Shown: positions 52,313 to 61,670, counted from the first letter of the stretch. The stretch: DNA of 64,000 nt from Streptomyces lunaelactis (GCF_003054555.1 NZ_CP026304.1:682001-746000); one strand, 5' to 3'. Numbers and translations: made by a program. Notes: generated from the letters alone by a model not told the origin.

Positions 52313-53326
52313 ATGACCGTACGCGTCGGCATCAACGGCTTCGGCCGCATCGGCCGCACCTACCTCCGCGCGGCCCTCGACCGGGCGGAGGCGGGCACCC
52401 AGTACGTCGAGGTGGTCGCCGTCAACGACATCGCCCCGCCTGCCACGCTGGCCCATCTGCTGGAATACGACTCGACGTTCGGCCGCATCGGACGCGAGGT
52501 CACCCACGACGACAGTTCGATCACCGTCGACGGCCATCGCATCGCCGTCACCGCCGAACGCGACCCGGCAGCCCTCCAGTGGGGCGACTGCGGCGCCGGC
52601 ATCGTCATCGAGTCCACCGGGCACTTCCGTGATCGCGACTCCGCCGCACTGCACCTGAAGAGCGGCGCCCACACAGTGCTGCTCTCCGCGCCCGGCAAGA
52701 ACGCGGACGCCACCATCGTCATGGGCGTCAACGACGGCACGTACGACCGCCACAGTGACCGGATCGTGTCGGCGGCCTCCTGCACCACCAACTGCGTCGC
52801 TCCGATGGTCAAGGTGCTCCACGAGACCTTCGGCATCGACCGCGGAATGATGACCACCATCCACGGCTACACCAACGACCAGTCCCTGCTGGACGGCCCG
52901 CACAAGGACCTGCGCCGGGCCCGCTCCGCGGCGCTCAGCATCATCCCGACCAGCACGGGAGCCGCCCGCGCCGTCGGCCTGGTGCTGCCGGAACTGGCGG
53001 GCGCCCTGGACGGCATCGCGGTCCGCGTGCCCGTCGAGGACGGCTCGCTCACGGACCTCGCGGTGGTGCTGCGGCGCGAGGCGACGGTGGACGAAGTCAA
53101 CACGGCCTTCGCCGAGGCCGCTCAGGGCCCGTTGAACGGCATCCTCCGCGTGGCGAAGGCGCCCATCGTCTCCCGCGACGTCATCGGCGACGCCGCGTCC
53201 TGCATCTTCGACCCGGCCCTGACACAGGCGAACGGCAATCTGGTCAAGGTCTTCGGCTGGTACGACAACGAGTGGGGCTACACCAACCGGCTCCTGGACC
53301 TCACGGCACTGGTGGCCGACGACTGA
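52313..53326 (+). CDS. gap: type I glyceraldehyde-3-phosphate dehydrogenase
   Basis: A 337-residue GAPDH oxidising glyceraldehyde-3-P with phosphate and NAD(P)+ to 1,3-bisphosphoglycerate. VRVGINGFGRIGRTYLRA is the Rossmann start, SAASCTTNC holds the catalytic Cys157, STGAARAVGLVLPEL and RVPVEDGSLTDL follow, and the NAD-binding end is WYDNEWGYTNR. Ribosome binding site AAAGGAG. It is transcribed with the phosphoketolase gene and is likely a second, condition-specific GAPDH separate from the glycolytic one (inference from position). Confidence 0.94.
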   Translation: MTVRVGINGFGRIGRTYLRAALDRAEAGTQYVEVVAVNDIAPPATLAHLLEYDSTFGRIGREVTHDDSSITVDGHRIAVTAERDPAALQWGDCGAGIVIESTGHFRDRDSAALHLKSGAHTVLLSAPGKNADATIVMGVNDGTYDRHSDRIVSAASCTTNCVAPMVKVLHETFGIDRGMMTTIHGYTNDQSLLDGPHKDLRRARSAALSIIPTSTGAARAVGLVLPELAGALDGIAVRVPVEDGSLTDLAVVLRREATVDEVNTAFAEAAQGPLNGILRVAKAPIVSRDVIGDAASCIFDPALTQANGNLVKVFGWYDNEWGYTNRLLDLTALVADD

Positions 53327-53436
53327 GGACGCCGCCCCGTACACCTGCGTCACCGTCACCCCGCCCGGGCCCACGCCCGCACCCTCGATGTCCGCCGGGT
53401 GCCGGCGTGGGCCCGTCGCGCGTTCGGGACCACGCC

Positions 53437-54387
53437 CTAGGTGTATTGCCCTGTGAGGTTGGGGACGCGGCTGGCGGGTGGTTTGCCTGCGAGCGCGGTG
53501 TGTCCGCGGTGGTGATTGTAGGTGTGCAGCCATTTCGGGAAGGCGTCGCGTCGTTGCTGCTCTGAGCGGTAGGGGCGGGCGTAGGCCCATTCGTCGAGCA
53601 GGGTGCGGTTGAGGCGTTCGACCTTGCCATTGGTCTGCGGCCGGTAGGGCCGGGTTCGCTTGTGGGTGATCCCGGCCGCCGCGAGCGTTTCGTGCCAGAG
53701 GCCGGACTTGTAGCAGGAGCCGTTGTCGGTCAGCACCCGCTCGACGGTGATCCCGCACGAGGTGAAGAACGCCTGGGCCCGGGTCCAGAAGGCGGTGGCG
53801 GTCTCCTTCTTCTCGTCGCCGAGGATCTCGCTGTAGGCGAGGCGGGAGTGGTCGTCGACGGCGGTGTGGATGTAGCTGTAGCCGGCCCCGGAACGCTTCT
53901 TGCGGCCGCCTGACGGCCCAGCACCTTGTGCCCGCCGCCGTCGGGGATGTTGCCGAGCTTCTTGATGTCCACGTGCACCAGCTCGCCCGGCCGGTCGCGT
54001 TCGTAGCGGCGTATCGGCCGGCCGGTGGCCCGGTCCAGATGGGTCAGGCGGGCCAGGCGGTAGCGGGTCAGTACACGGTGCACGGTCGAAGGGACCAGAC
54101 CGAGCAGGCCGGCGATCCGGGCCGGGCCCCACCGGCGCAGGATGCGGACCTTGATGATCCGGCGTTCGGTGCGGGTCGGGGTGCGTCGCGGACTGCGCTG
54201 CGGGCGGCTTGAACGGTCGGCCATGCCCGCCTCGCCGAAAAGCCGGTAGCGGTCGGCCCACCGCTGGGCTGTGGTCGGGGAGACCGGAAGCGTTCGGCCG
54301 CCCGGCGAAAGGTCCAGCCGTCGTCAACGACGCAGCGGGCCAGCCGCAGCCGGCCGGTCTCGGTCAGGGGTGCATTACGGTGGGGCA
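53437..54387 (-). pseudogene. IS481-family transposase with two frameshifts
   Basis: Three reading frames must be joined: HRNAPLTETGRLRLARCVVD then WTFRRAAERF; MADRSSRPQRSPRRTPTRTE through YERDRPGELVHVDIKKLGNI (first catalytic Asp in HVDIKK); and RSGAGYSYIHTAVDDHSRLA, RVLTDNGSCYKS (second Asp) and KVERLNRTLLDEWAYA (Glu). All catalytic residues are present, so decay is recent or the shifts are errors. The final TAG (53437-53439) lies inside the CCTAGG target duplication, so the stop codon is supplied by the insertion site. Confidence 0.87.
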
Positions 54388-54510
54388 CGAGGGCCTTCCT
54401 GTCGCCGGTGCAGATGTCGCAATCCACACCAGGCCAGAAGGCCCTCACCCATTTCAAGATCTCTCAGCCGAGACCTGCATCACCCGTCCACAACCTCCCC
54501 GGACAGAACA
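53442..54510 (-). mobile_element. IS481-family insertion sequence with CCTAGG target duplication
   Basis: A 1,069-bp element beginning TGTATTGCCCTGTGAGG and ending with the related inverted repeat (GGACAGAACA at the right end), flanked on both sides by CCTAGG (53436-53441 and 54511-54516). IS481 elements prefer NCTAGN targets and duplicate six bases, exactly as seen. It lies between the GAPDH gene and the acetyltransferase/CoA ligase gene; the right copy of CCTAGG overlaps the operator-like GGGCCGATCGGCCC (54515-54528). Confidence 0.88.
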
Positions 54511-54514
54511 CCTA

Positions 54515-54528
54515 GGGCCGATCGGCCC
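54515..54528. promoter_or_regulatory. GGGCCGATCGGCCC operator-like palindrome
   Basis: A perfect 14-bp palindrome 86 bp upstream of the GNAT/CoA ligase start. Same core as in the 50-bp palindrome at 46800-46849. Its first two bases are shared with the IS481 target duplication. Confidence 0.65.
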
Positions 54529-54613
54529 CCAAAGCACCCCCGGAGAGCCCATGGGATCACTGCCAGATCCGCTGGATGCTCGAAGTGTCAGAAGGCTTTG
54601 GAGGAGACCCACG

Positions 54614-57313
54614 ATGACGTATGACACGCTCAGCCGACCCACGGTCCATGCCCTGCTCTCGGACGGCACCACCGTGTGCATACGTCCTGTGCGGCCGGAC
54701 GATCACGAGCAACTGCAGGGGCTCTACGAGGAGATGTCCGCGGAGAATCTGCGGCTGCGGTTCTTCGCGGCGAGCCGGCGTTCCGCAGCGATGGCCGCCG
54801 ACCGGGCCTGTACGCCACCGCGCCCCGGATACCGGGCACTGATGGCCGAGTCGCAGGGGCAGGTGATCGGCCTGGCCGAGTACGAGGTCGGCGACGAAGC
54901 GGCAACGGCCGAGATCTCCATCGCCGTGGCCGACAGGCTGCACCACCGGGGCGTCGGCACGCTCCTCGTCGAGCACCTGGTCTCCGCCGCCCGTGCGGAC
55001 GGCATCACCACGTTCACGGCGGACGCGCTCTCGGAGAACCACGAAGTGCTTCGGCTCTTCGCCGACCTGGGCCTGCGCACCGCACGCCGTTTCGAGGGTC
55101 CGGAGGTGCGCTGCGCCATCGAGCTGAACGAGGACGAGGACGACGGCTATCTCTCCGCCGTCGAGGCCCGCGGCCGGGCCGCCGACGTGGCCAGCCTGGA
55201 GCCGCTGCTGCGGCCGAACGCGATCGCCGTGGTGGGCGCCGGGCGCAGGCCCGGATCGGTGGGGCGGGCCCTCCTGCACCATCTGCACGCGGGCGGCTTC
55301 ACCCGGCGGCTCTTCGCGGTGAACCCCCGTGCCACCTCGATCCTCGGCGTGCCGTCCCACCCCTCGGTCAGCGCGCTGCCCAAGGTCCCGGATCTCGCGG
55401 TCCTCGCGGTGCCCGCGGCAGCCCTCCCTGCCACCGCGGAGGAGTGCGGCAAGGCCGGAGTACGGGCACTGCTCGTCGTCTCGGCCGGCCTCGACAGCCG
55501 GCAGGCGGAAGCCCTCATGGCCGCCTGCCGCACGTACGGCATGCGGCTCGTCGGACCCAACTGCCTCGGCATCACCAACACCGACCCGGCACTCTCCCTC
55601 GACGCCACCTTCGCGGCGGACCATCCGCGCCCCGGCACGGCAGGCGTCGCCGTGCAGTCCGGCGGCGTCGGCATCGCCCTCCTCGACGGGCTGTCCCGGC
55701 TCGGCATCGGTGTCTCGTCCTTCGCCTCGCTCGGCGACAAGTACGACGTCAGCGGCAACGACATGCTCCAGTGGTGGGAGAGCGACGGCCGCACCGAACT
55801 CGCCCTGCTGCACCTGGAGTCCTTCGGCAACCCGCGGGCGTTCTCCCGTACCGCCCGGCGCGTGACCCGCCGTATGCCCGTGCTGACGGTCGACGCCGGC
55901 CGCACCGACGCCGGCCGTCGCGCCGCCGCCTCGCACACCGCGGCCGCCGCGACCCCGACCATGACCCGGCAGGCGCTGTTCACCCAGGCCGGCATCACCG
56001 CCACCCGCTCGGTGGGTGAACTCCTCGAAACCGCCGCCCTGCTGCACTCCCAGCCGCTGCCGACGGGCAGCCGCGTGGCCATCGTCACCAACGCGGGCGG
56101 CGCGGGTGTCCTGGCCGCGGACGCCTGCGCGGAAGCGGGGCTGTCGCTTCCGCCGCTCACACCCTCGGTGGTCGAAAGCCTGTCTGCCGTACTGCCCGAC
56201 GGTTCCACCGTCGGCAACCCCGTCGACGTCACCACCGCCGTCACGGAGGAGCAGCTCGGGGACTGCGTGGACCGGATCATGCGGCACCCGGGTATCGACG
56301 CCGTCCTGCTGGCCCTCGTCCCCACGGCCGTCGCGGCCGCGACCGGCGACGACCTCGTGCGGGCCCTCACCAGCGGCCCCGCACGCCACGCCCTTCCGGT
56401 CGCCGTCGTACGCCTGGAGCAGGACCTGCCGGTCCGGCTCCTGCCGACGCGGGACGGCGGCGCCATCCCGTCGTACGCCGAACCGGGCTCGGCGGCGCGG
56501 GCGTTGGCGCACGCCTCCCGCCGTGCTGCCTGGCTGAGCCGACCCGTGGGCACCGTGCCGGAGCTCGCGGAGGTCGACACGGCCCGGGCCCGCACGGTCG
56601 CCGAGACCTATCTCGCCGCCCACCCGGACGGCGGCTGGCTCGACCCGCGCACCTGCGCCGAACTCCTCACCTGCTACGGCATTCCCCAGCTCCCGTGGTC
56701 CTGGGCGCAGACGGAGAACGACGCCGTCATCGCGGCCGAACGGCTGCGCGGCCCCGACGGGCGGGTGGTCATAAAGGCCCACTGGCCCGGCCAGCTCCAC
56801 AAGAGCGAACAGCACGCCGTGCACCTCGATCTCGAAGGAGACGCCCAAGTCCGGTCCGCCTACCGGGACTTCGAGACACGTTTCGCCGGCCTGATGACCG
56901 GGGTGGTCGTCCAGCCGCTGGCCGCACGCGGCACCGAACTGTTCGCGGGAGTCGTCCAGGACGAGGTCTTCGGCCCGCTCGTGCTGTTCGGACTCGGCGG
57001 CACCGCCACCGAGGTCCTGGCCGACCAGGCCGCCCGCCTCGCCCCGCTCACCGACCACGACGTCCACGACCTGATCACCGCGCCGCGCTGCGCACCGCTC
57101 CTGTTCGGCGCGCACGGCAGCGGCCCCGTCGACCTCCAGGGTCTGGAACAACTGCTGCTGCGCCTGTCCCGTATGGCGGTCGACCTTCCGCAACTCGCCG
57201 AGGCCGACTTCAACCCCGTCCTCACGACGCCTGACGCGGTCACGGTGCTCGACGCACGAGTCCGCCTGCTGCCACGCACGGCTCAGGACCCCTACCTGCG
57301 CCAACTGCGCTGA
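54614..57313 (+). CDS. GNAT acetyltransferase fused to ADP-forming acetate-CoA ligase
   Basis: An 899-residue fusion. Residues about 18-165 are a GNAT domain (CIRPVRPDDHEQL, then IAVADRLHHRGVGTLLVEHL binding acetyl-CoA). Residues about 190-640 match the acyl-CoA synthetase (NDP-forming) alpha subunit, with the CoA-binding VVGAGRRPGSVGRALLHHL, GPNCLGITN and the phosphohistidine loop AAASHTAAAAT. Residues about 665-895 form the ATP-grasp beta subunit (VVIKAHWPGQLHKSE). In Pat-type proteins the same parts occur in a different order and acetylate enzyme lysines; here the ligase part could make ATP from acetyl-CoA. GGAGGA precedes the ATG. Follows XFP and GAPDH, separated only by an IS. Confidence 0.9.
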   Translation: MTYDTLSRPTVHALLSDGTTVCIRPVRPDDHEQLQGLYEEMSAENLRLRFFAASRRSAAMAADRACTPPRPGYRALMAESQGQVIGLAEYEVGDEAATAEISIAVADRLHHRGVGTLLVEHLVSAARADGITTFTADALSENHEVLRLFADLGLRTARRFEGPEVRCAIELNEDEDDGYLSAVEARGRAADVASLEPLLRPNAIAVVGAGRRPGSVGRALLHHLHAGGFTRRLFAVNPRATSILGVPSHPSVSALPKVPDLAVLAVPAAALPATAEECGKAGVRALLVVSAGLDSRQAEALMAACRTYGMRLVGPNCLGITNTDPALSLDATFAADHPRPGTAGVAVQSGGVGIALLDGLSRLGIGVSSFASLGDKYDVSGNDMLQWWESDGRTELALLHLESFGNPRAFSRTARRVTRRMPVLTVDAGRTDAGRRAAASHTAAAATPTMTRQALFTQAGITATRSVGELLETAALLHSQPLPTGSRVAIVTNAGGAGVLAADACAEAGLSLPPLTPSVVESLSAVLPDGSTVGNPVDVTTAVTEEQLGDCVDRIMRHPGIDAVLLALVPTAVAAATGDDLVRALTSGPARHALPVAVVRLEQDLPVRLLPTRDGGAIPSYAEPGSAARALAHASRRAAWLSRPVGTVPELAEVDTARARTVAETYLAAHPDGGWLDPRTCAELLTCYGIPQLPWSWAQTENDAVIAAERLRGPDGRVVIKAHWPGQLHKSEQHAVHLDLEGDAQVRSAYRDFETRFAGLMTGVVVQPLAARGTELFAGVVQDEVFGPLVLFGLGGTATEVLADQAARLAPLTDHDVHDLITAPRCAPLLFGAHGSGPVDLQGLEQLLLRLSRMAVDLPQLAEADFNPVLTTPDAVTVLDARVRLLPRTAQDPYLRQLR

Positions 57314-57325
57314 GGAGGAACAGAC

Positions 57326-58057
57326 ATGAAGCACAACAAGGTCGGCACCGTGATGACCACCGAGGTCGTCCGTGCCGTGTTCGGCTCCCCGTTCAAGGAG
57401 GTGGCACGACTCCTCGCCGAGCACCGCATCAGCGGACTGCCGGTGGTCGACGAGGACGAGAAGGTCATCGGGGTGATCTCCGAAACCGACCTGATGGTCC
57501 GGCAGGCCGAGACGCCCGCCCCCTACGGGCCGAAGCGCCGCTTCCGGCTCGCCGAGCTGACCCGCCGCGCTCGCAGGCAGGCCGCGAAGGCACATGCCCG
57601 TACCGCCGGAGAGCTGATGTCCGTGCCGCCGGTCACGGTGTACGCCGACAACACCATTGCCGAGGCCGCCCGGGCCATGGCACAGAACCGTGTGGAGCGG
57701 CTGCCGGTGGTGGACGAGGAGGACCGGGTCGTCGGCATCGTCACCCGCCGTGACCTGCTCCAGGTCTTCCTGCGGCCCGACAACGAGATCCGCCGCGAGG
57801 TGATCGACGAGGTGCTGGTCCACTCGCTGTGGCTGGCGCCGTCGAGCGTCGAGGTCGGTGTGGACGAAGGAGTCGTGACGCTCGCGGGCCACGTGGAGCG
57901 CAGGAGCGAGGCGGAGATCGCCCTCGCCATGACCAACCGCATCGACGGCGTCGTCGCGGTGGTCGACAGGCTCACCCACCGTCTGGACGACTCACACCTC
58001 CAGCCGAACGAGCAGGCGCTGCACGGCGTCGCCGACGACTGGCTGCGCAAACTCTGA
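57326..58057 (+). CDS. CBS-CBS-BON domain protein
   Basis: A 243-residue protein with two CBS motifs (VGTVMTTEVVRAVFGSPFKE to VIGVISETDLM, and AGELMSVPPVTVYADNTIAE to VVGIVTRRDLLQVF) and a C-terminal BON domain (VEVGVDEGVVTLAGHVERRS). CBS pairs bind adenosine nucleotides and sense energy state; BON domains bind phospholipids or protein partners. It follows the CoA ligase by 12 bp with GAGGA upstream. A frameshifted paralogue is at 61752-62401. Confidence 0.9.
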   Translation: MKHNKVGTVMTTEVVRAVFGSPFKEVARLLAEHRISGLPVVDEDEKVIGVISETDLMVRQAETPAPYGPKRRFRLAELTRRARRQAAKAHARTAGELMSVPPVTVYADNTIAEAARAMAQNRVERLPVVDEEDRVVGIVTRRDLLQVFLRPDNEIRREVIDEVLVHSLWLAPSSVEVGVDEGVVTLAGHVERRSEAEIALAMTNRIDGVVAVVDRLTHRLDDSHLQPNEQALHGVADDWLRKL

Positions 58058-58089
58058 GCTGCACAACCTATGAGAGGAGGCGGACCGCC

Positions 58090-58599
58090 ATGCCCAGCAG
58101 TGTGTTGGTCGCCTACGGAACGACGAACGGATCGACCGCGCAGATCGCCGAGGCCGTGGCCAAGGTCCTGCGCAAGGCCGGGCTGACGGTCGACGTACTG
58201 CCCGCCCAGTCCGTGGCGAGCGTGGCATCCTACGAGGCCGTGGTGGTCGGAGGCGGCGTGTACGCCGGGCGCTGGCAGAAGCACGCCCGCCGCTTCGTCC
58301 GCCACCACAGCCGCGCACTGGCCGGACACCCACTGTGGATGTTCAGCAGCGGCCCGCTCGACCCCTCGGCCTCGGAGCGGAACATCCCGCCCGTTCCCGG
58401 ATTGAAGCGGGCCATGATCCGGCTCGACGCCAGGGAACACGTCACCTTCGGCGGCTGCCTCGAAGAGGGAGCGAAGGGATTCATCGCCCGGAAGATCGTC
58501 TCCTCCGGCAAGGGCGGAGACTTCCGCGACTTCACGGCGATCGAGGCATGGGCCACTCGGATCGGCAGTGAACTCGCGGGCGTGTCACAAGGGAGCTGA
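58090..58599 (+). CDS. flavodoxin-domain protein (HemG/protoporphyrinogen-oxidase-like)
   Basis: A 169-residue protein of the flavodoxin_5 type. VLVAYGTTNGSTAQIAEAVA is the FMN phosphate loop, YEAVVVGGGVYAGRWQKHAR and HPLWMFSSGPLD follow, and FGGCLEEGAKGFIARKIV is typical of the HemG-like group. It could transfer electrons or oxidise protoporphyrinogen anaerobically with a quinone. Ribosome binding site GAGGAGG. It closes the operon that starts at 54614. Confidence 0.85.
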   Translation: MPSSVLVAYGTTNGSTAQIAEAVAKVLRKAGLTVDVLPAQSVASVASYEAVVVGGGVYAGRWQKHARRFVRHHSRALAGHPLWMFSSGPLDPSASERNIPPVPGLKRAMIRLDAREHVTFGGCLEEGAKGFIARKIVSSGKGGDFRDFTAIEAWATRIGSELAGVSQGS

Positions 58600-59114
58600 A
58601 CCATGCGGGCCTCCTCCCGTCCCTCTCCGCCGTCCTGTCGGTGAGTGCGCCCCTGGGCGCTGTGTTCGTCGGCTCCGCCGAGTACGACGCCCTGCGGGCC
58701 GGTCCGTCGAGAGGCTGGGTCCGGTCGGGACACCTCGTGACCGTGCGCGGGACCGGCCCCTGCGGGCGGGGACGGATCAGCGCGGTCAGGGTGGTGGCCG
58801 GTGCAGCCGCGGGCAGCGCCACGGTCGTCCGGCAGGGGGCAGCCACGGCGGTCGCGGATGCGTGGCGGGCGTGTGGATGGGGGTGCGGACCGTGGCCCAA
58901 CGCCGTCGGGCGGGCGTGTGGGAGCGGGAGCGGGTGTGGGGAGCGACGGGGCCGTTCTGGAGCCGGCGTTGTGCTTGAAGGAGCGGTCCGCGCCGCCGGG
59001 ATGCCGACCTGTCTTCGGCCCGCTTGACGGCGAGGCCGAGACCCCCGGACAGTACGGTGAAGGCAGGGGAACTGGTTCGAGCCGCCTTGTCTGCTGTGTC
59101 GGTCGGAGGAAGTC
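58600..59114. other. 515-bp gap without a supported gene
   Basis: Open frames cross this interval in several phases but their products are Arg/Pro/Ala-rich and lack domains. It contains a polypurine/polyG-rich stretch near 58920 and presumably the sensor kinase promoter close to 59050-59100, where I see no copy of the GGGCCGATCGGCCC motif. Confidence 0.5.
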
Positions 59115-60866
59115 ATGAGTGGGGATGGGGATCGACGCGGCGGTTTTGAGGAGCATGTGCCCAAGCTGCGGCTCGATGAGCTGCTGGGCGAGCTGCAGGT
59201 GCGCATCGACGCCGTACGGGGCACGCGGGACCGCCTGCACAGCCTGCTGGAGGCCGTCCTCTCCGTCGGACGGGAGCTCGACCTGCCGCAGGTGCTGCGC
59301 AGCATCGTCGAGGCCGCGGTGGTGCTGGTGGACGCCGAGTACGGGGCGCTGGGCGTGATCGGCGGTGACCAGAAGCTGTCCGAGTTCCTGACCGTCGGTA
59401 TCGGCGAAGAGGAGCGGTCGGAGATCGGGGCGCTGCCCAGCGGGCACGGGCTCCTCGGAGAGCTGATCCGGCACCCGTCACCACTGCGGCTGCCGGAGCT
59501 GTCGGAGCATTCGGCGTCGTACGGCTTCCCGGCGCACCACCCGCCGATGCACTCCTTCCTCGGCGTACCGATCCGGGTGCGCGACGAGGTCTTCGGGAAC
59601 CTCTACCTCACCGAGAAACGCAGCGCCAGGGAATTCGACGTGGAGGACGAGTCCGTCCTGTCGACGCTGGCGGTGGCCGCCGGAGTGGCCATCGAGAACG
59701 CACGGCTGTACGAGGAGACCATGCTGCGCGAACGCTGGCAGCGGGCCAGCGGCAAGGTCACCAGCATGCTCCTGACCGGTGCGCCGAGCGCGGACGTTCT
59801 GGAACTGATCGTCGACGAGGCCCGGAAGATCGTCTCCGCCGACATGGGGCTGATCGCGGAGCACGTACCGGGCGAGGAGACACTGCGGCCGGCCCTGGCG
59901 GTCGGCCTGGGCCGAGAGGAGCGCAGCGGTCTGGTGTTGTCCGCGCGCGACGGTTTCGTCGGAGCGGCACTCGGCGCGGCGGCGCCGGTGGTCAGCGCCG
60001 ACATCGAGCACGACGCACGCACGGGCGAGGACGAGGCCCAGTGGGCCGGGCTCGGACCCGTGGTCGCAGTGCCGCTCGGCGCCGGCGGCAAGACGCGGGG
60101 CGTGCTGTTGCTGGGACGCGTGCCGGCCGGTACGCCGTTCGGCGACGTGGACACCGGGCCGCTGCTCGGGTTCGCCGACCAGGCGGCACTGGCCCTGGAG
60201 CTGGCCGAACGGCGGCGGGACGCGGAACAGCTCACGCTGCTCCAGGACCGTGACCGCATCGCCCGCGACCTCCATGACCTCGCCATCCAGCGGCTCTTCG
60301 CGGCCGGCATGACCCTGCAGAGCACACAGCGCTTCATGGAGCACCCCGAGGGTATGGAGCGCCTGACCCGGACCGTCGACGACCTCGACGACACCATCAA
60401 GATCATTCGGTCCACGATCTTCGGACTGCGCACCCACAGCGGGGTCGGGCGGGAGAGCGAGGGCTTGCGCGGCCGGGTGGCCGAGGCGGTGAGTGCCTCG
60501 GCCACGTCACTCGGATTCCCGCCCGCGCTGCGCATCGAGGGGCTCGTCGAGACGGGTGTCCCCGGCGACATCGCCGACCATGCGGTCGCGGTGCTCGGCG
60601 AGGCGCTCAGCAACGCGGCCCGGCACTCCGGAGCACAGGCGGTGGACGTCCGGCTTCAGTGCGCCAGGGGCGAGTTGACGCTCACGGTGACGGACGACGG
60701 CTGCGGGGTGCCAGGTGGCGTCGGACGCAGCGGGCTGAAGAACCTTGAGGAGCGGGCCGTCACCCTCGGCGGAACTCTTGCACTCGGCGAACGGCCGGAG
60801 GGCGGCGGAACGCGGCTGGTGTGGCGGGTTCCGGTGAGTGCGGACGGTGCCGCGGACGAAGGCTGA
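59115..60866 (+). CDS. two-GAF sensor histidine kinase (DosS/DevS/OsdK-like)
   Basis: A 583-residue soluble sensor kinase. GAF-A spans about 55-200 and contains HHPPMHSFLGVPIRVRDEVF then GNLYLTEKRS, as in the heme-binding GAF of mycobacterial DevS/DosT; GAF-B covers about 220-370. The HisKA_3 dimerisation helix RIARDLHDLAIQRLF holds phospho-accepting His387, and the HATPase has DHAVAVLGEALSNAARHSGA (N box) and DDGCGVPGG (G1). It should sense O2/NO or redox through heme and phosphorylate the NarL-type regulator encoded convergently at 60921. GGAGGA precedes the ATG. Confidence 0.9.
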   Translation: MSGDGDRRGGFEEHVPKLRLDELLGELQVRIDAVRGTRDRLHSLLEAVLSVGRELDLPQVLRSIVEAAVVLVDAEYGALGVIGGDQKLSEFLTVGIGEEERSEIGALPSGHGLLGELIRHPSPLRLPELSEHSASYGFPAHHPPMHSFLGVPIRVRDEVFGNLYLTEKRSAREFDVEDESVLSTLAVAAGVAIENARLYEETMLRERWQRASGKVTSMLLTGAPSADVLELIVDEARKIVSADMGLIAEHVPGEETLRPALAVGLGREERSGLVLSARDGFVGAALGAAAPVVSADIEHDARTGEDEAQWAGLGPVVAVPLGAGGKTRGVLLLGRVPAGTPFGDVDTGPLLGFADQAALALELAERRRDAEQLTLLQDRDRIARDLHDLAIQRLFAAGMTLQSTQRFMEHPEGMERLTRTVDDLDDTIKIIRSTIFGLRTHSGVGRESEGLRGRVAEAVSASATSLGFPPALRIEGLVETGVPGDIADHAVAVLGEALSNAARHSGAQAVDVRLQCARGELTLTVTDDGCGVPGGVGRSGLKNLEERAVTLGGTLALGERPEGGGTRLVWRVPVSADGAADEG

Positions 60867-60881
60867 CCGCCGAAGGCCGCG

Positions 60882-60911
60882 GCCCCGCCGGCCCGAACGG
60901 CGAGGCGGGGC
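60882..60911. terminator. bidirectional terminator-like hairpin
   Basis: GCCCCGCC (60882-60889) pairs with GGCGGGGC (60904-60911) across a 14-base loop in the short gap between the convergent kinase and regulator genes. A GC-only stem without a U-tract is usual in Streptomyces. Confidence 0.55.
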
Positions 60912-60920
60912 AGGGCGGAC

Positions 60921-61622
60921 TCATCGCGTCGAGCGGTCGGGGGAGGCGGGCTGTTCGAGATGGCTGGCCAGGACCGCCGCCTGGACGCGGCGCTGGACGC
61001 CGAGCTTGGCCAGCAGCCGGGAGATGTGGTTCTTCACCGTCTTCTCGGACAGGTAGAGCTTCTTGCCGATCTCACGGTTGGTGAGCCCGTCCCCGATCAG
61101 CGCGAGGATGTCCCGCTCGCGGGGTGACAGGCCGGCGAGTTCGGGTGCGGGTGCCGGTCCCTCGGTGGGGTCCGCCCGCAGGGAGCGCATCAGGCGGGCG
61201 GTCGTCGTCGGATCCAGCATCGACTGGCCGGAAGCGACCGTGCGGACCGCCGCGACCAGGTCGGACCCCCTGATCTGTTTGAGCACATAGCCCGCCGCCC
61301 CTGCCATGATCGCGTCGAGCAGCGCTTCCTCCTCGTCGAAGGACGTCAGCATCAGACAGGCCAGCTCCGGCATCCGGCTGCGCAGCTCACGGCAGACACT
61401 GATCCCGTCACCGTCCGGCAGGCGTACGTCGAGGACGGCCACGTCCGGGCGCAGCGCCGGCCCGCGCACCAGCGCGTGCTCGACGCTGTCCGCGTCGCCG
61501 ACCACCGAGATGTCCGGCTCGGAGTCCAGCAGGTCGGTGAGACCGCGTCGTACGACCTCGTGGTCGTCCAGCAGGAAGACCCGGATCGGGTTCTGTTCCG
61601 TGAAGGTACGTGCCTCGGCCAT
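60921..61622 (-). CDS. NarL/DosR-type response regulator (OsdR-like)
   Basis: A 233-residue response regulator. The receiver domain (about 12-130) has the acidic pair in FLLDDHEVVR, phospho-accepting Asp65 in VAVLDVRLPDGDG, Thr in CLMLTSFDEE and Lys in GYVLKQIRG. The LuxR-type HTH (about 165-225) reads LSPRERDILALIGDGLTNRE then IGKKLYLSEKTVKNHISRLL. It is convergent with the DosS-like kinase, its obvious partner, and sits in a USP/CBS/fermentation cluster as DosR/OsdR does elsewhere. A GGGCCGACCGGGCC box lies 83 bp upstream, compatible with autoregulation. Confidence 0.9.
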   Translation of the reverse strand: MAEARTFTEQNPIRVFLLDDHEVVRRGLTDLLDSEPDISVVGDADSVEHALVRGPALRPDVAVLDVRLPDGDGISVCRELRSRMPELACLMLTSFDEEEALLDAIMAGAAGYVLKQIRGSDLVAAVRTVASGQSMLDPTTTARLMRSLRADPTEGPAPAPELAGLSPRERDILALIGDGLTNREIGKKLYLSEKTVKNHISRLLAKLGVQRRVQAAVLASHLEQPASPDRSTR

Positions 61623-61670
61623 AACGACCCCTCGTTCGCTGGTGGACCACGGACCACATGCCGACTGTGA

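Noticed and set aside
49783..52359. 858-codon minus-strand open frame
   Set aside because: Antisense to phosphoketolase, which is unmistakable on the plus strand.
54557..57979. 1140-codon minus-strand open frame
   Set aside because: Antisense to the GNAT/CoA ligase and CBS-BON genes; typical of GC-rich codon bias. No domain and no ribosome binding site.
58641..59027. 128-codon ORF before the sensor kinase
   Set aside because: Gly/Arg/Ala-rich product without recognisable domain or ribosome binding site; composition fits a non-coding GC-rich gap.
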